Assembly: GCA_024642725.1 (NCBI GenBank) | Contig: JAHEAO010000004.1 | Span: 34,513 to 98,512, forward strand | Direction of reading: 5' to 3' | DNA: 64,000 bases | Source of the DNA: Paracoccaceae bacterium | Lineage (GTDB): Bacteria > Pseudomonadota > Alphaproteobacteria > Rhodobacterales > Rhodobacteraceae | In this document: piece by piece, positions 7,955 through 17,014 of the stretch | Numbering within the stretch: the stretch's first letter is position 1 | Layout: each line of letters opens with the position of its first letter | Made by a program: the position numbers and the translations under genes | Notes under the pieces: generated by a model | What the model saw: only the letters and a program-made list of their open reading frames with translations | Told to the model about the DNA's origin: nothing | Databases searched by the model: none

Positions 7955-9286
7955 ATGAAAATGTCCAGAATTTCAAAAATTATGGGTCTGACCGCCGCAG
8001 CATCGGCGCTCGCCCTTCCGGCATTCGCACAAGATGCGGCCGCCGCCGAGCCGATCATGGATAAGGGCGATGTCGCCTGGATGATGGTGTCGACGTTGCT
8101 CGTCCTCCTGATGATCCTGCCCGGACTTGCATTGTTCTACGGCGGGCTCGTCCGTACCAAGAACATGCTTTCGGTTCTGATGCAGTGCACCGTCATCACC
8201 GCGCTCGTCATGGTGATCTGGGTGGTATACGGTTATTCCTTCGCCTTCGGCGGCGGCACCAGCCCCTATTGGGGTGGCCTGGGCAAGGTCTTCCTGGCCG
8301 GCGTCACCATGGATTCGATGGCCGCGACTTTCACCGATGGTGTTGTCATACCGGAATTCGTCTTCATCGCCTTCCAGATGACCTTTGCCGCGATTACCCC
8401 GGCCCTGATCGTCGGTGCCTTCGCCGAACGCATCAAGTTCTCTGCCGTGCTTCTTTTCGTGGCGCTCTGGGTGACCTTCGTCTACTTCCCGGTCGCGCAT
8501 ATGGTCTGGGACAGTGCGGGCCTGATCTTCAACCTCGGCGCGCTCGACTTTGCCGGCGGCACGGTGGTGCATATCAACGCGGGCATTGCTGCCCTTGTCG
8601 GCTCGATCATGGTCGGCAAGCGTATCGGTCTGGGCAAGGATATGATGGCCCCGCATTCGATGACCTTGACCATGGTCGGCGCGTCGTTGCTCTGGGTTGG
8701 CTGGTTCGGCTTCAATGCCGGTTCCAACCTCGAAGCCAATGGCGGCGCCGGGCTTGCGATGATCAACACATTCACGGCAACGGCTGGCGCAATCCTCGCC
8801 TGGTGCGCGATCGAGGTAATGTCACGCGGCAAGGCCTCGATGCTGGGGGCGGCCTCGGGCATGGTTGCGGGTCTTGTCGCCGTCACCCCGGCTGCCGGTT
8901 CGGTCGGTCCGGTCGGAGCCATCGTTCTTGGCGGCATCGCCTCGGCGGGATGCTATTTCTTCGTCGCGGTCGTGAAGAACAAGTTCGGCTATGACGACAG
9001 CCTTGACGTCTTTGGTGTGCATGGCATCGGCGGCATCATCGGCGCTGTCGGCACCGGTATCTTCACTGCGCCGGGACTTGGCGGAACAGGTGGCGACGAC
9101 TATTCGCTGGTCGGCCAGACCTGGATCCAGATTGAAGCGGTGGTGATCACGATCGTCTGGTGCGCAATCGGTTCGTTCATTCTCTACAAGCTGGTCGACA
9201 TGATGGTTGGTCTGCGGGTTGATGAAAGCTCGGAACGTCAGGGTCTTGACCTTACCTCGCATGGCGAAGCTGCTTACCACAGTTGA
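7955..9286 (+). CDS. amtB: Ammonium transporter AmtB
   Basis: A 443-residue Amt/Rh channel with a cleavable signal (to about residue 25, ALPAFAQ) and eleven predicted membrane helices. Visible signatures are the LFYGGLVRTKNMLSVLMQ helix, the FAERIKFSA loop, the twin pore histidines in GGTVVHINAGIAAL and DVFGVHGIGGIIGAVGTGIF, and the WVGWFGFNAGSN segment. It conducts ammonia/ammonium across the inner membrane and is inhibited by its operon partner GlnK. A strong hairpin follows the stop. Confidence 0.96.
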   Translation: MKMSRISKIMGLTAAASALALPAFAQDAAAAEPIMDKGDVAWMMVSTLLVLLMILPGLALFYGGLVRTKNMLSVLMQCTVITALVMVIWVVYGYSFAFGGGTSPYWGGLGKVFLAGVTMDSMAATFTDGVVIPEFVFIAFQMTFAAITPALIVGAFAERIKFSAVLLFVALWVTFVYFPVAHMVWDSAGLIFNLGALDFAGGTVVHINAGIAALVGSIMVGKRIGLGKDMMAPHSMTLTMVGASLLWVGWFGFNAGSNLEANGGAGLAMINTFTATAGAILAWCAIEVMSRGKASMLGAASGMVAGLVAVTPAAGSVGPVGAIVLGGIASAGCYFFVAVVKNKFGYDDSLDVFGVHGIGGIIGAVGTGIFTAPGLGGTGGDDYSLVGQTWIQIEAVVITIVWCAIGSFILYKLVDMMVGLRVDESSERQGLDLTSHGEAAYHS

Positions 9287-9310
9287 TCCGTCCATCCCTC
9301 TGATTGGCTG

Positions 9311-9336
9311 GGGCCGCCGGTATTGTCCGGCGGCCC
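9311..9336. terminator. Hairpin terminator between amtB and the convergent oxidoreductase gene
   Basis: GGGCCGCCGG (9311-9320) and CCGGCGGCCC (9327-9336) form a perfect 10-bp GC stem with a six-base loop. The plus strand continues GATTTCATT, a weak T-rich tail. It lies 25 bases after the amtB stop and just beyond the end of the convergent gene, so it may serve both directions. Confidence 0.6.
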
Positions 9337-9340
9337 GATT

Positions 9341-10330
9341 TCATTGAGGCACAGGTTGGCCACTCGCCTCATCACCGACGACGATCACCACGCCGCCGCG
9401 CTTATGACGACTCTCGACTCTTCGGTGCGCGTCCGCGGTCTGTTCCAGCGGGAAGCGCGCGTCGATCACCGGGCGGAGGGTCCCCTGTGCCAGCAGTCCG
9501 GCCAGGTAGTCCAGGTCGTCCTGACTGTCTCCGGAAACTCCGACCTTCACCCTCCCGCGTTCGGTAATCAACGCCTGCGCGATTTCCCGCAGCCCGAACT
9601 CGATCGGCAGGTAGATGCCTTGCGCGGTCAGCACCCGCTTGACCGTGGCAAAGCGCGTCTTGCCGACGGTGTCAAAGACCAGATCCCAGTGCTTGCCGCT
9701 CTTGGTGAAATCCTCACGCGTGTAATCGATGACGTGATCCGCGCCCAGATCGCGCAGCAGGTCAAGATTGCCGGTGCTCGCCACTGCGGTCACCTCGGCG
9801 CCGAAATGCTTGGCCAACTGCACTGCGAAAACCCCGACGCCGCCGGACGCGCCGTTGATCAGCACTTTCTGGCCCGGCCCAACCTTGGCATAGTCGCGCA
9901 AGAAGACCAGCGCCGACAAGGCGCCGAACGGCACGGTGGCGGCTTCGTCATAGCCCAACGCCCCAGGCTTGGCTGCAACGGCCGCGTCTTCCCGGATCGC
10001 GAGGTATTCTGCATGCGCGCCGCGCGGCGCGAGGCCAAAAACTGCATCGCCGCCCTTGAACCGGGTCACGCCCTGACCCCTCGCCACGACACGCCCGGCA
10101 AATTCCATGCCCGTCACCTTGTGTCGGGGGCGGAACAGCCCGAACATGACCCGCCCCGGCAGCCAGGCATAGCCGGGGAAGGCAGCGGCCCGAATGCGCC
10201 AGTCGGCGGTCGTCACGGAACTTGCATAGACCCTGATCAGGACCTCATTGTCGCCAATATCCGGCCGGTCGACCGCGCCGATCTTCAGCGCTTCCGCAGC
10301 CCCGTATCTTTCGTGAATGACGGCTTTCAT
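9341..10330 (-). CDS. NAD(P)-dependent alcohol dehydrogenase / quinone oxidoreductase (zinc-independent MDR family)
   Basis: A 329-residue medium-chain dehydrogenase/reductase starting at MKAVIHERYGAAEALK. The GroES-like N-terminal half includes VTGMEFAGRVVARGQGVTRFKGGDAVFG; the cofactor-binding half has the NADPH Rossmann motif INGASGGVGVFAVQLAKHFGAEVTAVAS. The cysteine/histidine ligands of zinc-dependent alcohol dehydrogenases are absent, which points to the quinone oxidoreductase/enoyl reductase-like branch. It is divergent from a LysR gene whose promoter holds a short palindrome, so the regulator probably controls this gene. The in-frame upstream start at 10375 would add non-conserved residues and is disfavoured. 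Confidence 0.85.
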   Translation of the reverse strand: MKAVIHERYGAAEALKIGAVDRPDIGDNEVLIRVYASSVTTADWRIRAAAFPGYAWLPGRVMFGLFRPRHKVTGMEFAGRVVARGQGVTRFKGGDAVFGLAPRGAHAEYLAIREDAAVAAKPGALGYDEAATVPFGALSALVFLRDYAKVGPGQKVLINGASGGVGVFAVQLAKHFGAEVTAVASTGNLDLLRDLGADHVIDYTREDFTKSGKHWDLVFDTVGKTRFATVKRVLTAQGIYLPIEFGLREIAQALITERGRVKVGVSGDSQDDLDYLAGLLAQGTLRPVIDARFPLEQTADAHRRVESRHKRGGVVIVVGDEASGQPVPQ

Positions 10331-10407
10331 GGTTTCATTCCCTCGTGATTTTCTGACTGCCATCGGAATACCCATGCGCCAATACCAATGAAATTGACTA
10401 AATCCGT

Positions 10408-10419
10408 CATAGTGCTATG
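10408..10419. promoter_or_regulatory. Candidate LysR operator in the divergent promoter
   Basis: CATAG-TG-CTATG is an inverted repeat between the oxidoreductase and LysR genes. It overlaps an in-frame ATG (10417), which supports the second ATG (10429) as the true start of the regulator. LysR proteins usually bind interrupted dyads in such divergent promoters and repress their own gene. Assignment is by position and symmetry only. Confidence 0.4.
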
Positions 10420-10428
10420 CGTTTTTGC

Positions 10429-11325
10429 ATGGATTGGCGATCTGTAAACTTCGACTGGAACCGGGCCCGTGCGTTCCTTGTTACCGCGGAAGAAGGCTCT
10501 TTGTCTGCCGCCGCCCGCGCCCTTGGCATGGCGCAGCCAACGCTGGGGCGTCAGGTCTCGGCGCTCGAAGACGAACTTGGGGTGGTGCTTTTCGAACGCG
10601 TCGGCAAGGGGCTTGCGCTTACACCAAATGGTCTTGATCTTCTTGATCATGTGCGCGCCATGGGCGAGGCCGCCGGGCGCGTGTCGCTGACTGCCGGCGG
10701 GCAGGCGCAGTCGATCGAGGGTAATATCTGTGTCACGGCCAGCGAGATTTACGCAGCCTACCTGCTGCCGCCCATCGTAGCGAAACTGCGGCTCGAGGCC
10801 CCCGGCATCGAAATCGAAATTGTCGCCTCCAACTCAGCCATCGATCTGCGGCGGCGCGAAGCCGACATAGCCATCCGGAATTTCCGCCCGACACAGCCTG
10901 ACCTGATCGCGAAGAAGATCAGGGATGATCGTGCCCGGCTCTATGCCGCCGCCGATTATCTTGACCGGCTTGGCAACCCGGCAACGCCGCAGGACCTCTC
11001 GCGGGCGGATTTCATCGGCTTTGACACGACCGGGACGATGATCGAGGGCCTGAACCGGCTTGGGTTGTCGCTCACCCGGCGCAATTTCCCGGTGCTGACG
11101 ACAAACCACCTTGTGCATTGGGAACTGGTCAAACAGGGCGTCGGTATCGGCGTCTTTCCCGAGGCAATCGCGGAATCCGAGCCCACCATCCGAGAGGTCC
11201 TGCCCGGGCTTGATCCGATGATCTTTCCGATCTGGCTGACCGCGCACCGGGAACTGAACACCAGCCGCAGGGTGCGGATGGTGTTCGATTTTCTTGCGGA
11301 AGAACTCGCGGCCGTCAAGAAATGA
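10429..11325 (+). CDS. LysR family transcriptional regulator
   Basis: A regulator of about 298 residues. The N-terminal winged helix-turn-helix is classic: NFDWNRARAFLVTAEEGSLS, then AAARALGMAQPTLGRQVSAL and FERVGKGLALTPNG. The C-terminal periplasmic-binding-protein-like effector domain follows from about residue 88 (EGNICVTASEIYAAYLLPP). It is transcribed away from the quinone oxidoreductase gene and is likely to regulate it. The start at 10429 is preferred because the alternative ATG at 10417 lies inside a palindrome; the alternative adds only four residues. The inducer is unknown. Confidence 0.9.
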   Translation: MDWRSVNFDWNRARAFLVTAEEGSLSAAARALGMAQPTLGRQVSALEDELGVVLFERVGKGLALTPNGLDLLDHVRAMGEAAGRVSLTAGGQAQSIEGNICVTASEIYAAYLLPPIVAKLRLEAPGIEIEIVASNSAIDLRRREADIAIRNFRPTQPDLIAKKIRDDRARLYAAADYLDRLGNPATPQDLSRADFIGFDTTGTMIEGLNRLGLSLTRRNFPVLTTNHLVHWELVKQGVGIGVFPEAIAESEPTIREVLPGLDPMIFPIWLTAHRELNTSRRVRMVFDFLAEELAAVKK

Positions 11326-11456
11326 GCGTCCCAAGAAGTTTTTAATGCCGAAACCATCGAAACACTCTGGGCAAGTTTCTTCTGATCTGTATCCTTGTTT
11401 CGTAGGCTCCGAGGTCAACCATGTCGGCGCAAGAAAAACCTTTGGGGGGTAATCCA

Positions 11457-12272
11457 GTGAAAATTCGTCAACTGAAATTAATTCGGCGCACCGTTGCGAT
11501 GGGCCTTTCGGTCTTGGCAGCTTCTTCTGGCAGTGTCGCTTTTGCACAAAGCTCGCAGACGCAGGAACTAGCCAAATCACTCTCCAACCCCGTCGCCGCG
11601 CTCATCTCTGTCCCGCTACAATTGAACTACGACAGCGGTTTTGGTCCCTTAGACGGGTCTGCGACGGTGCTCAATGTACAGCCCGTGGTTCCGATCTCGT
11701 TAAACGAGAACTGGAACCTGATCTCGCGCACGATCCTTCCGATTCGCAGCCAGACCGACATATTCGGACCCTCGGGAACCCAATCCGGGCTTGGCGATAC
11801 TATCCAATCCCTGTTCTTGTCGCCGAAGGCGCCGACAGCCGGGGGGCTGATCTGGGGTGCCGGCCCGGTCTTCCTTATCCCGACCTCGACGGAACCGGAA
11901 CTCGGAGTCGGTGAATGGGGTGGCGGCCCGACTGCGGTTGCTCTGATCCAGAAGGGGCCTTGGACCTTCGGCGGTCTTGCCAACCACATCTGGACCTTCG
12001 ACAGCGACACGGTGAACGCGACCTTCCTGCAGCCCTTCGTCACCTATACGACACCCACGGCATGGACCTACGGGGCGAATCTTGAAAGCACCTATGATTG
12101 GAACGCAGAGGAATGGACGGTGCCGCTCAACCTCTCGGTCGGCAAGATCGTATCCTTCGGGGACCAGTTGGCGTCCGTAACCGCCGGAGTGGGCTATTAT
12201 CTGGACAGCCCGGAAAACGGTCCTGACGGCTGGCGCGGTCGGCTGGTGCTGACCTACCTGTTCCCCAAATAG
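11457..12272 (+). CDS. Outer-membrane beta-barrel protein (MetA-pathway/transporter-like), function unknown
   Basis: About 271 residues from a GTG at 11457 placed seven bases after GGGGGG; an earlier in-frame ATG lacks a ribosome-binding site. A signal peptide ends near GSVAFAQ. The rest alternates hydrophobic and polar residues as in beta-strands (LNVQPVVPISLNENWNLISR, then TPTAWTYGANLESTYDW) and ends RGRLVLTYLFPK with no lipobox. The pattern resembles the Phenol_MetA_deg-like family of predicted outer-membrane proteins often annotated as 'transporter'. The ligand is unknown. It stands alone between a LysR gene and the convergent aminotransferase. Confidence 0.65.
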   Translation: MKIRQLKLIRRTVAMGLSVLAASSGSVAFAQSSQTQELAKSLSNPVAALISVPLQLNYDSGFGPLDGSATVLNVQPVVPISLNENWNLISRTILPIRSQTDIFGPSGTQSGLGDTIQSLFLSPKAPTAGGLIWGAGPVFLIPTSTEPELGVGEWGGGPTAVALIQKGPWTFGGLANHIWTFDSDTVNATFLQPFVTYTTPTAWTYGANLESTYDWNAEEWTVPLNLSVGKIVSFGDQLASVTAGVGYYLDSPENGPDGWRGRLVLTYLFPK

Positions 12273-12302
12273 CGGCTCCGGGACATACCGATCAGCGCGT
12301 TA

Positions 12303-12360
12303 TTGTTTAAAGAACGCGTTAAACAACGGGCGCAAGCTTTAACGAACGCGTTAAACAACG
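12303..12360. repeat. Two exact 17-bp repeats nested in TTTAA inverted repeats
   Basis: GAACGCGTTAAACAACG occurs at 12312-12328 and 12344-12360, 32 bases apart. Each copy is part of a dyad: TTGTTTAA/TTAAACAA (12303-12310 and 12319-12326) and TTTAACG/CGTTAAA (12338-12344 and 12349-12355). They fill the space between two convergent genes, so a role in termination or protein binding is possible. Confidence 0.6.
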
Positions 12361-12364
12361 CTCG

Positions 12365-13549
12365 TCAAACGCCTGCCGCGACGATCGCTTCGGCAAGGAT
12401 GGGAACCGTTTTCGCGTTCAGCCCGGCAATGTTCAGCCGGCTGTCCTCGACCATGTAGATGCCGTTCTTCTCGCGGATGGTCTGAACCTGTTCCGGGGTC
12501 GCCCCAATCCTGCTGAACATGCCTCGGTGCCTTGAGATGAAATCGAAGCGGTCCGAATTCGTGCGCTGCCGCAACTCAGACGCCAGCTGCTCTCGCAGGC
12601 CCAGCATGGACAGGCGAACCTCTTCCAGTTCAGTCTTCCAATCCGCCCTAAGCTCTTGATCATTAAGGATCATCGTGACCAGACGCGCACCATGATCAGG
12701 TGGGAAGGAAAAGTTCTGCCGGTTCAGGAACGCCAGCGTGCCCTGCGTTACTGGCTGGCCCTTGGCACTATCAGACACCGCCATCAATATGCCCGTGCGC
12801 TCGCGGTAAATGCCGAAATTCTTGGAACAGCTGGCCGCGATCAGAGTCTCGGGTAGGCTGGATGTCAGCAGCCTCACCGCCGCTGCATCTTCTTCGAGCC
12901 CATCGCCAAACCCTTGATAGGCAAGGTCAATCAAAGGAATGGCTCCGACCTTTTGCAGATGCTCAATGACTGTCTTCCATTGGTCCAGCGTCAGGTTTGC
13001 GCCAGTCGGATTATGGCAGCAGCCATGCAGCAGAACCGCGTCCCCCGCCTTCAACCCTCTGAGATCGCTCATCATTCCATCAAAGTCGACACCCCGGGTC
13101 GCCTCATGGAAATAGCGATACTCTGCCATTGGCATGCCAAGATACTTGATGATCGACGGGTGGTTCGGCCAAGTCGGAGCCGACAACCAGACCGTCGCGC
13201 CCGGTGCCGCCAGCCGGATCAGTTCCAGCGCCTGCCGGATCGCCCCAGTTCCCCCCGGCGTAGCCGCTGCCGACACCCTGTCATTGCTGACTGCCCCTGC
13301 CAGGATCATGTCGCGCATCGCTGCGCCATAGGCCGGATCACCCGCCAGACCGGTGTATGATTTTGTTGTCTCGGTTTCCCAAAGCAGCTTTTCGGCGGCC
13401 TTGACGGACCGCATGATCGGCGTCAGGCCTTCGGCGGTTTTGTAGACTCCCACGCCCAGATCAATCTTGTCCGAGCGCGGGTCGTCGCGGAACATCTGCA
13501 CCAGCATCAGAATCTTGTCGGGGGCCTGCGGTTTCAACTGCTCCAGCAT
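12365..13549 (-). CDS. tyrB: Aromatic/aspartate aminotransferase (PLP class I)
   Basis: A 394-residue fold-type I aminotransferase of the aspartate/aromatic Ib type. The start MLEQLKPQAPDKILMLVQMF and DKIDLGVGVYK are typical, HNPTGANL marks the PLP-ring region, SCSKNFGIYRERTG carries the Schiff-base lysine, and the C-terminal DSRLNIAGL holds the arginine that binds the substrate carboxylate. It transaminates aromatic amino acids and/or aspartate with 2-oxoglutarate. The ATG shares one base with the sseA stop (TGATG), so it is co-translated with the sulfurtransferase. The preference between aspartate and aromatic substrates cannot be settled from sequence. Confidence 0.88.
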   Translation of the reverse strand: MLEQLKPQAPDKILMLVQMFRDDPRSDKIDLGVGVYKTAEGLTPIMRSVKAAEKLLWETETTKSYTGLAGDPAYGAAMRDMILAGAVSNDRVSAAATPGGTGAIRQALELIRLAAPGATVWLSAPTWPNHPSIIKYLGMPMAEYRYFHEATRGVDFDGMMSDLRGLKAGDAVLLHGCCHNPTGANLTLDQWKTVIEHLQKVGAIPLIDLAYQGFGDGLEEDAAAVRLLTSSLPETLIAASCSKNFGIYRERTGILMAVSDSAKGQPVTQGTLAFLNRQNFSFPPDHGARLVTMILNDQELRADWKTELEEVRLSMLGLREQLASELRQRTNSDRFDFISRHRGMFSRIGATPEQVQTIREKNGIYMVEDSRLNIAGLNAKTVPILAEAIVAAGV

Positions 13550-14406
13550 CACATATCTCCCGTTGCGACTTTCAGATCGTCGTACATGCCCCATTCGGCC
13601 CAGGACCCGTCATAGAGAGAGTGCTTATCGTGGCCGACGATCTCGAGCGCGAGGCTGATGATCGCTGCGGTCACGCCCGACCCGCAAGTGGTTATGACCG
13701 GCTTGCCAAGATCGACCCCGGCACTGTCGAAGACTTTTCGCAATGCGTCTGCGGATTTCATCGTGCCATCGGGATTTAGCAGGTCGCGGTAAGGTAAATT
13801 CTGCGAACCAGGAATGTGCCCCGACCGCAGCCCGGGTCTTGGTTCAGCTTCATCGCCCCGGAACCTTCCGGGTGACCGAGCATCCAGTATCGTATGGTCA
13901 CCCAATTTCGCCGCAGCAGCGACCTGAGTGACGTCCCGCACCAGATGCGCCTGGCGCTGAACGGTCATGTGGCGGTCGCGCACGATCGGCGGCATATCTT
14001 CGATCGGTCTTCCTTCGGCCCGCCATTTAGGGAAACCGCCATCGAGTACGGCGACGTCCATTTTGCCCATCAAACGGAACAGCCACCAGACTCTTGGCGC
14101 AGAAAAAATGCCGGCCCCATCGTAAACCACGACCTGATGTCCGTCACCGACACCCATGGCCCGCATGCGGGCCATGAACTTTTCCGTCGGGGGCGCCATA
14201 TGCGGAAGCTCTGAGCGCTGGTCGGATATCTCATCGATGTCGAAGAAGCGCGCGCCCGGAATATGTGAGGCCTCGTATTCCGCTTTCGCGTCCCGGTTCA
14301 TGTCGGGCAAGAACCAAGAAGCATCCAGAACGCGAAGATCAGGATCTTTCAGATGCGCAGCCAGCCAAGCGGTTGAAACCAGTGTCTTTGGATTGCTGTA
14401 TGGCAT
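13549..14406 (-). CDS. sseA: 3-mercaptopyruvate sulfurtransferase (two-rhodanese-domain)
   Basis: A 285-residue tandem rhodanese. The first domain has VLDASWFLPDMNRDAKAEYE and HIPGARFFDID; the second ends in the catalytic loop TTCGSGVTAAIISLALE. The CGSG(V/I)TA loop distinguishes mercaptopyruvate sulfurtransferase from thiosulfate sulfurtransferase. It moves sulfur from 3-mercaptopyruvate to thiol acceptors. The aminotransferase immediately downstream could supply 3-mercaptopyruvate by transaminating cysteine, so the pair may form a cysteine desulfuration unit; that link is inference from operon structure. Start chosen at MPYSNPKTLVST, leaving out a non-conserved extension. Confidence 0.92.
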   Translation of the reverse strand: MPYSNPKTLVSTAWLAAHLKDPDLRVLDASWFLPDMNRDAKAEYEASHIPGARFFDIDEISDQRSELPHMAPPTEKFMARMRAMGVGDGHQVVVYDGAGIFSAPRVWWLFRLMGKMDVAVLDGGFPKWRAEGRPIEDMPPIVRDRHMTVQRQAHLVRDVTQVAAAAKLGDHTILDARSPGRFRGDEAEPRPGLRSGHIPGSQNLPYRDLLNPDGTMKSADALRKVFDSAGVDLGKPVITTCGSGVTAAIISLALEIVGHDKHSLYDGSWAEWGMYDDLKVATGDM

Positions 14407-14462
14407 GGTGCCCCCGAATTGACTCGAAAAGTGCGTAACGAGCAGAGGGCGATTTCGCAAGG

Positions 14463-14498
14463 GTCGGGCGTCCGATCCAGACGCCCGACGCGTTTTTT
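14463..14498 (+). terminator. Intrinsic-terminator-like hairpin with T-tract on the plus strand
   Basis: GTCGGGCGTC (14463-14472) and GACGCCCGAC (14480-14489) form a perfect 10-bp stem with a 7-base loop, followed by GCG and six T residues (14493-14498). The T-tract makes it functional for plus-strand transcription, although both flanking genes are on the minus strand. For them the tail is not U-rich. Confidence 0.55.
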
Positions 14499-14502
14499 AG
14501 GC

Positions 14503-14796
14503 TTACTTTGCCATCATCTTCTTGATGATGCCAACGACCACCATCAGAACGCCGCCGCCAACGCCACCGGACGCGACTTGGCCGATGATGGCACCAATGT
14601 CCATTCCGCCCGCCGCCGCGTCAGCCGCCGCGCCGCCACCGCTGAAAAGCGCGCCGAGGATCTGGCCCCCAAGTCCGCCGCCAACGATGCCAGCAATTGT
14701 ATTGCCAAGAGTTCCAAGACTCTGGTTCTTCAGAACCCCACCTGCGATATTGCCGCCGATGGCGCCCGAGACCAGCTGTATTAAAAGCTGTTCCAT
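14503..14796 (-). CDS. Glycine-rich hydrophobic protein of unknown function
   Basis: A 97-residue protein starting [20 protein letters not shown]. Long Gly/Ala/Val/Ile stretches, for example [18 protein letters not shown] and [19 protein letters not shown], suggest membrane association with glycine-zipper-like helices. There is no signal peptide. I recognise it as the kind of conserved small hypothetical found across alphaproteobacteria but cannot name a function. It is flanked by smpB and sseA on the same strand, with a hairpin downstream. Confidence 0.7.
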   Translation of the reverse strand: MEQLLIQLVSGAIGGNIAGGVLKNQSLGTLGNTIAGIVGGGLGGQILGALFSGGGAAADAAAGGMDIGAIIGQVASGGVGGGVLMVVVGIIKKMMAK

Positions 14797-14916
14797 TCAG
14801 ATTCCTTCCTGTCGGGTCTGTTAAGACCTTGCACCGAAGCCTGACCCACCTGCTTCGATTGAAGCGGACTCTACCAAATTATTGGAATCTAGCAACAATT
14901 TGCTCAGTTGGGCGGC

Positions 14917-15390
14917 TCAGCCGCCGTGACGCAGAAGTCTTGCTTTCTGGCGGTTCCAGTCGCGCTTCTGCTCGGTGGCGCGTTTGTCCTGCGTCTTCTT
15001 GCCTTTGGCGATGCCAATCTTGACCTTAACGATGCCGCGATGGTTGAAATACATGACAAGCGGGACCAGCGTCATTCCCTGCCGCGACGTCGCCTGCCAG
15101 AGCTTCGACAGCTCTTTTCTTGAGACCAGAAGCTTGCGCTTGCGTCTCTCTTCGTGCCCCCAGGTCTTGGCGGGATCGTAGCGCGCAATATGGCTGTTGA
15201 TGAGCCATAGTTCACCCTCCTCAACCGACGCATAGCTTTCTGCGATATTGGACTGGCCGGTGCGAAGGGACTTAACCTCCGATCCGGTCAACATGATACC
15301 GCATTCAAGGTCATCCTCGATTGCGTAATCGTATCGCGCCCGCCGGTTCTCGGCGATGACTTTGTAATTCGGATCGGTGTTCTTGGCCAT
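14917..15390 (-). CDS. smpB: SsrA-binding protein SmpB
   Basis: A 157-residue tmRNA-binding protein. The N-terminus [20 protein letters not shown], the [20 protein letters not shown] segment and the basic C-terminal tail [20 protein letters not shown] are diagnostic. SmpB delivers tmRNA to stalled ribosomes and its C-terminal tail occupies the mRNA path. The start is taken at [10 protein letters not shown]; an upstream in-frame ATG would add MRSI. No ssrA gene is seen nearby. Confidence 0.96.
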   Translation of the reverse strand: MAKNTDPNYKVIAENRRARYDYAIEDDLECGIMLTGSEVKSLRTGQSNIAESYASVEEGELWLINSHIARYDPAKTWGHEERRKRKLLVSRKELSKLWQATSRQGMTLVPLVMYFNHRGIVKVKIGIAKGKKTQDKRATEQKRDWNRQKARLLRHGG

Positions 15391-15518
15391 GATGGAGCGC
15401 ATATAGCGGCTCTGCCCGGCAAGTCCAAGCGACTGGTTGATCTGACCGGCATTGACGCTGCCGACAGAGGGTGAAACCTTGCCATCGGATTAACCAACGG
15501 CAGGACAAGGACGATTCC

Positions 15519-15956
15519 ATGCTGATTCAAATCGTGATCGGATCTGCATTGCTGCTGGTTTCAATCGCCATTGCCGGAGGCAGTTTGTGGACGCTCGAAT
15601 CCATACTGATGCGCGCAAATCCGTGGCTGACGCGCGAACCGCATCGTCAGAAGATCATGCTGGTTCTTTGCGTCGCGTCGGTTTGGGCGCTTGCGGTGGT
15701 TTCCATCGGAGTTTGGCTTTGGGCTGCAACTTTCTGGGCGCTGGGAATCTTCTCGGATCTTGAGACCTCGCTCTATTTCTCGCTTGTGTCATTCACGACG
15801 CTTGGCTTCGGTGATATTCTTTTGCCAAAGGAATGGCGTCTTCTGTCCGGTCTGGCGGCCACCAACGGACTTCTGAATTTCGGCGTGCTGACGGCCATAT
15901 TGATTGAAGCGGTCCGGCAGGTGCGGATTCGGCAACTTGATCAGTCCGGCAGTTGA
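15519..15956 (+). CDS. Two-pore-helix potassium-channel-like protein (Ion_trans_2)
   Basis: A 145-residue membrane protein beginning at MLIQIVIGSALLLVS after an AAGGA ribosome-binding site. Three hydrophobic segments flank a pore loop with a filter-like sequence, SFTTLGFGDILLP, where TLGFGD resembles the K+ selectivity filter TVGYGD. It lacks RCK or cyclic-nucleotide domains. Conduction of K+ is likely by homology, but the substitutions (L for V, F for Y) leave selectivity open. It stands alone between smpB (divergent) and dapA (convergent). Confidence 0.75.
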   Translation: MLIQIVIGSALLLVSIAIAGGSLWTLESILMRANPWLTREPHRQKIMLVLCVASVWALAVVSIGVWLWAATFWALGIFSDLETSLYFSLVSFTTLGFGDILLPKEWRLLSGLAATNGLLNFGVLTAILIEAVRQVRIRQLDQSGS

Positions 15957-15981
15957 TGCTTGTGGACTAAGCCCAGCCTGC

Positions 15982-16857
15982 TCAGTTGATCAGGCCGGCG
16001 TAAACCATTGCGTTCCGAATCTTATGTTTCGTTTGATCGGTCAGACCAACCAGCGGTAGGCGAACGTCTTCGGAACAACGGCCAAGCAGCGACAGGCCGT
16101 ATTTCGCGCCAACAAGGCCCGGCTCAAGAAAGATTGCCGTGTGCAGCGGCATCAACCGGTCCTGAAACTGAAGCGCCTTTGCGAAATCCCCTGCCAGCAT
16201 CGCCTCTTGGAACTCTGAACATAGCCGGGGTGCTACGTTCGCCGTCACGGAAATGCAGCCAACACCGCCATGGGCGTTGAAGCCGAGTGCCGAAGGGTCT
16301 TCGGCAGACAGCTGAATGAAATCCGTGCCGCAGGCTTCACGTTGCCTTGAAACCCGTGCCATGTCAGCAGTCGCATCTTTCACGCCGACGATTCTGGGCA
16401 GTTTGGCCAATTCTCCCATCGTCTCTGGGCTCATATCGACCACAGAGCGGCCCGGAATGTTGTAGATGAAGATCGGAAGGTCGCAACAATCGTGTAGCGC
16501 CTTGTAATGAGCAATGAGGCCCGCTTGGGTCGGCTTGTTGTAGTATGGCGTCACGACCAGCGCGGCATCTGCACCGACACTAGCGGCATGCTTCATCAGA
16601 CCGATTGCTTCAGCGGTGTTGTTGGACCCGGCGCCAGCAATGACCGGCACCCTGCCGGCAGCCGCTTTGACAACATGCTCCACCACGATTTCATGTTCGC
16701 GGTGGCTCAGCGTCGGGCTCTCCCCGGTTGTGCCCACAGGCACGAGTCCGTGGCTGCCTTCCTCGATTTGCCATTCGACCAGCTGTTTGAGCGTATCAAG
16801 ATCCAGCTCGCCGTTCTTGAACGGCGTCACCAGGGCTGGAAGCGACCCTTTGATCAT
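15982..16857 (-). CDS. dapA: 4-hydroxy-tetrahydrodipicolinate synthase
   Basis: A 291-residue class I aldolase-fold enzyme. It begins [19 protein letters not shown] after AAGGAG and shows the [15 protein letters not shown] pyruvate-binding loop, the catalytic tyrosine in [30 protein letters not shown], and the Schiff-base lysine in GVKDATADM. It condenses pyruvate with aspartate semialdehyde in lysine/diaminopimelate synthesis. The frame stays open upstream but nothing conserved precedes this start. It is divergent from the lytic transglycosylase gene, so both face peptidoglycan metabolism across one promoter region. Confidence 0.96.
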   Translation of the reverse strand: MIKGSLPALVTPFKNGELDLDTLKQLVEWQIEEGSHGLVPVGTTGESPTLSHREHEIVVEHVVKAAAGRVPVIAGAGSNNTAEAIGLMKHAASVGADAALVVTPYYNKPTQAGLIAHYKALHDCCDLPIFIYNIPGRSVVDMSPETMGELAKLPRIVGVKDATADMARVSRQREACGTDFIQLSAEDPSALGFNAHGGVGCISVTANVAPRLCSEFQEAMLAGDFAKALQFQDRLMPLHTAIFLEPGLVGAKYGLSLLGRCSEDVRLPLVGLTDQTKHKIRNAMVYAGLIN

Positions 16858-17014
16858 GACACGTCTCCTTTTCGTGGTTGGGCGACCCGAGTCGCCCGAT
16901 TGCAGGCGCGCGGACCCTAGCGGCCCTTCGCAGGATTGCCAAGTTTGTGAGTTGCCGATCGTCATAGTAAATATACATTGTGTCACTGTCGGGTAGACCA
17001 AAGGATAATGCGCA

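Noticed and set aside
12307..12354. TTAA-N8-TTAA motifs as CtrA sites
   Set aside because: The CtrA spacing is seven bases; these have eight, and the region lies between convergent genes without a promoter.
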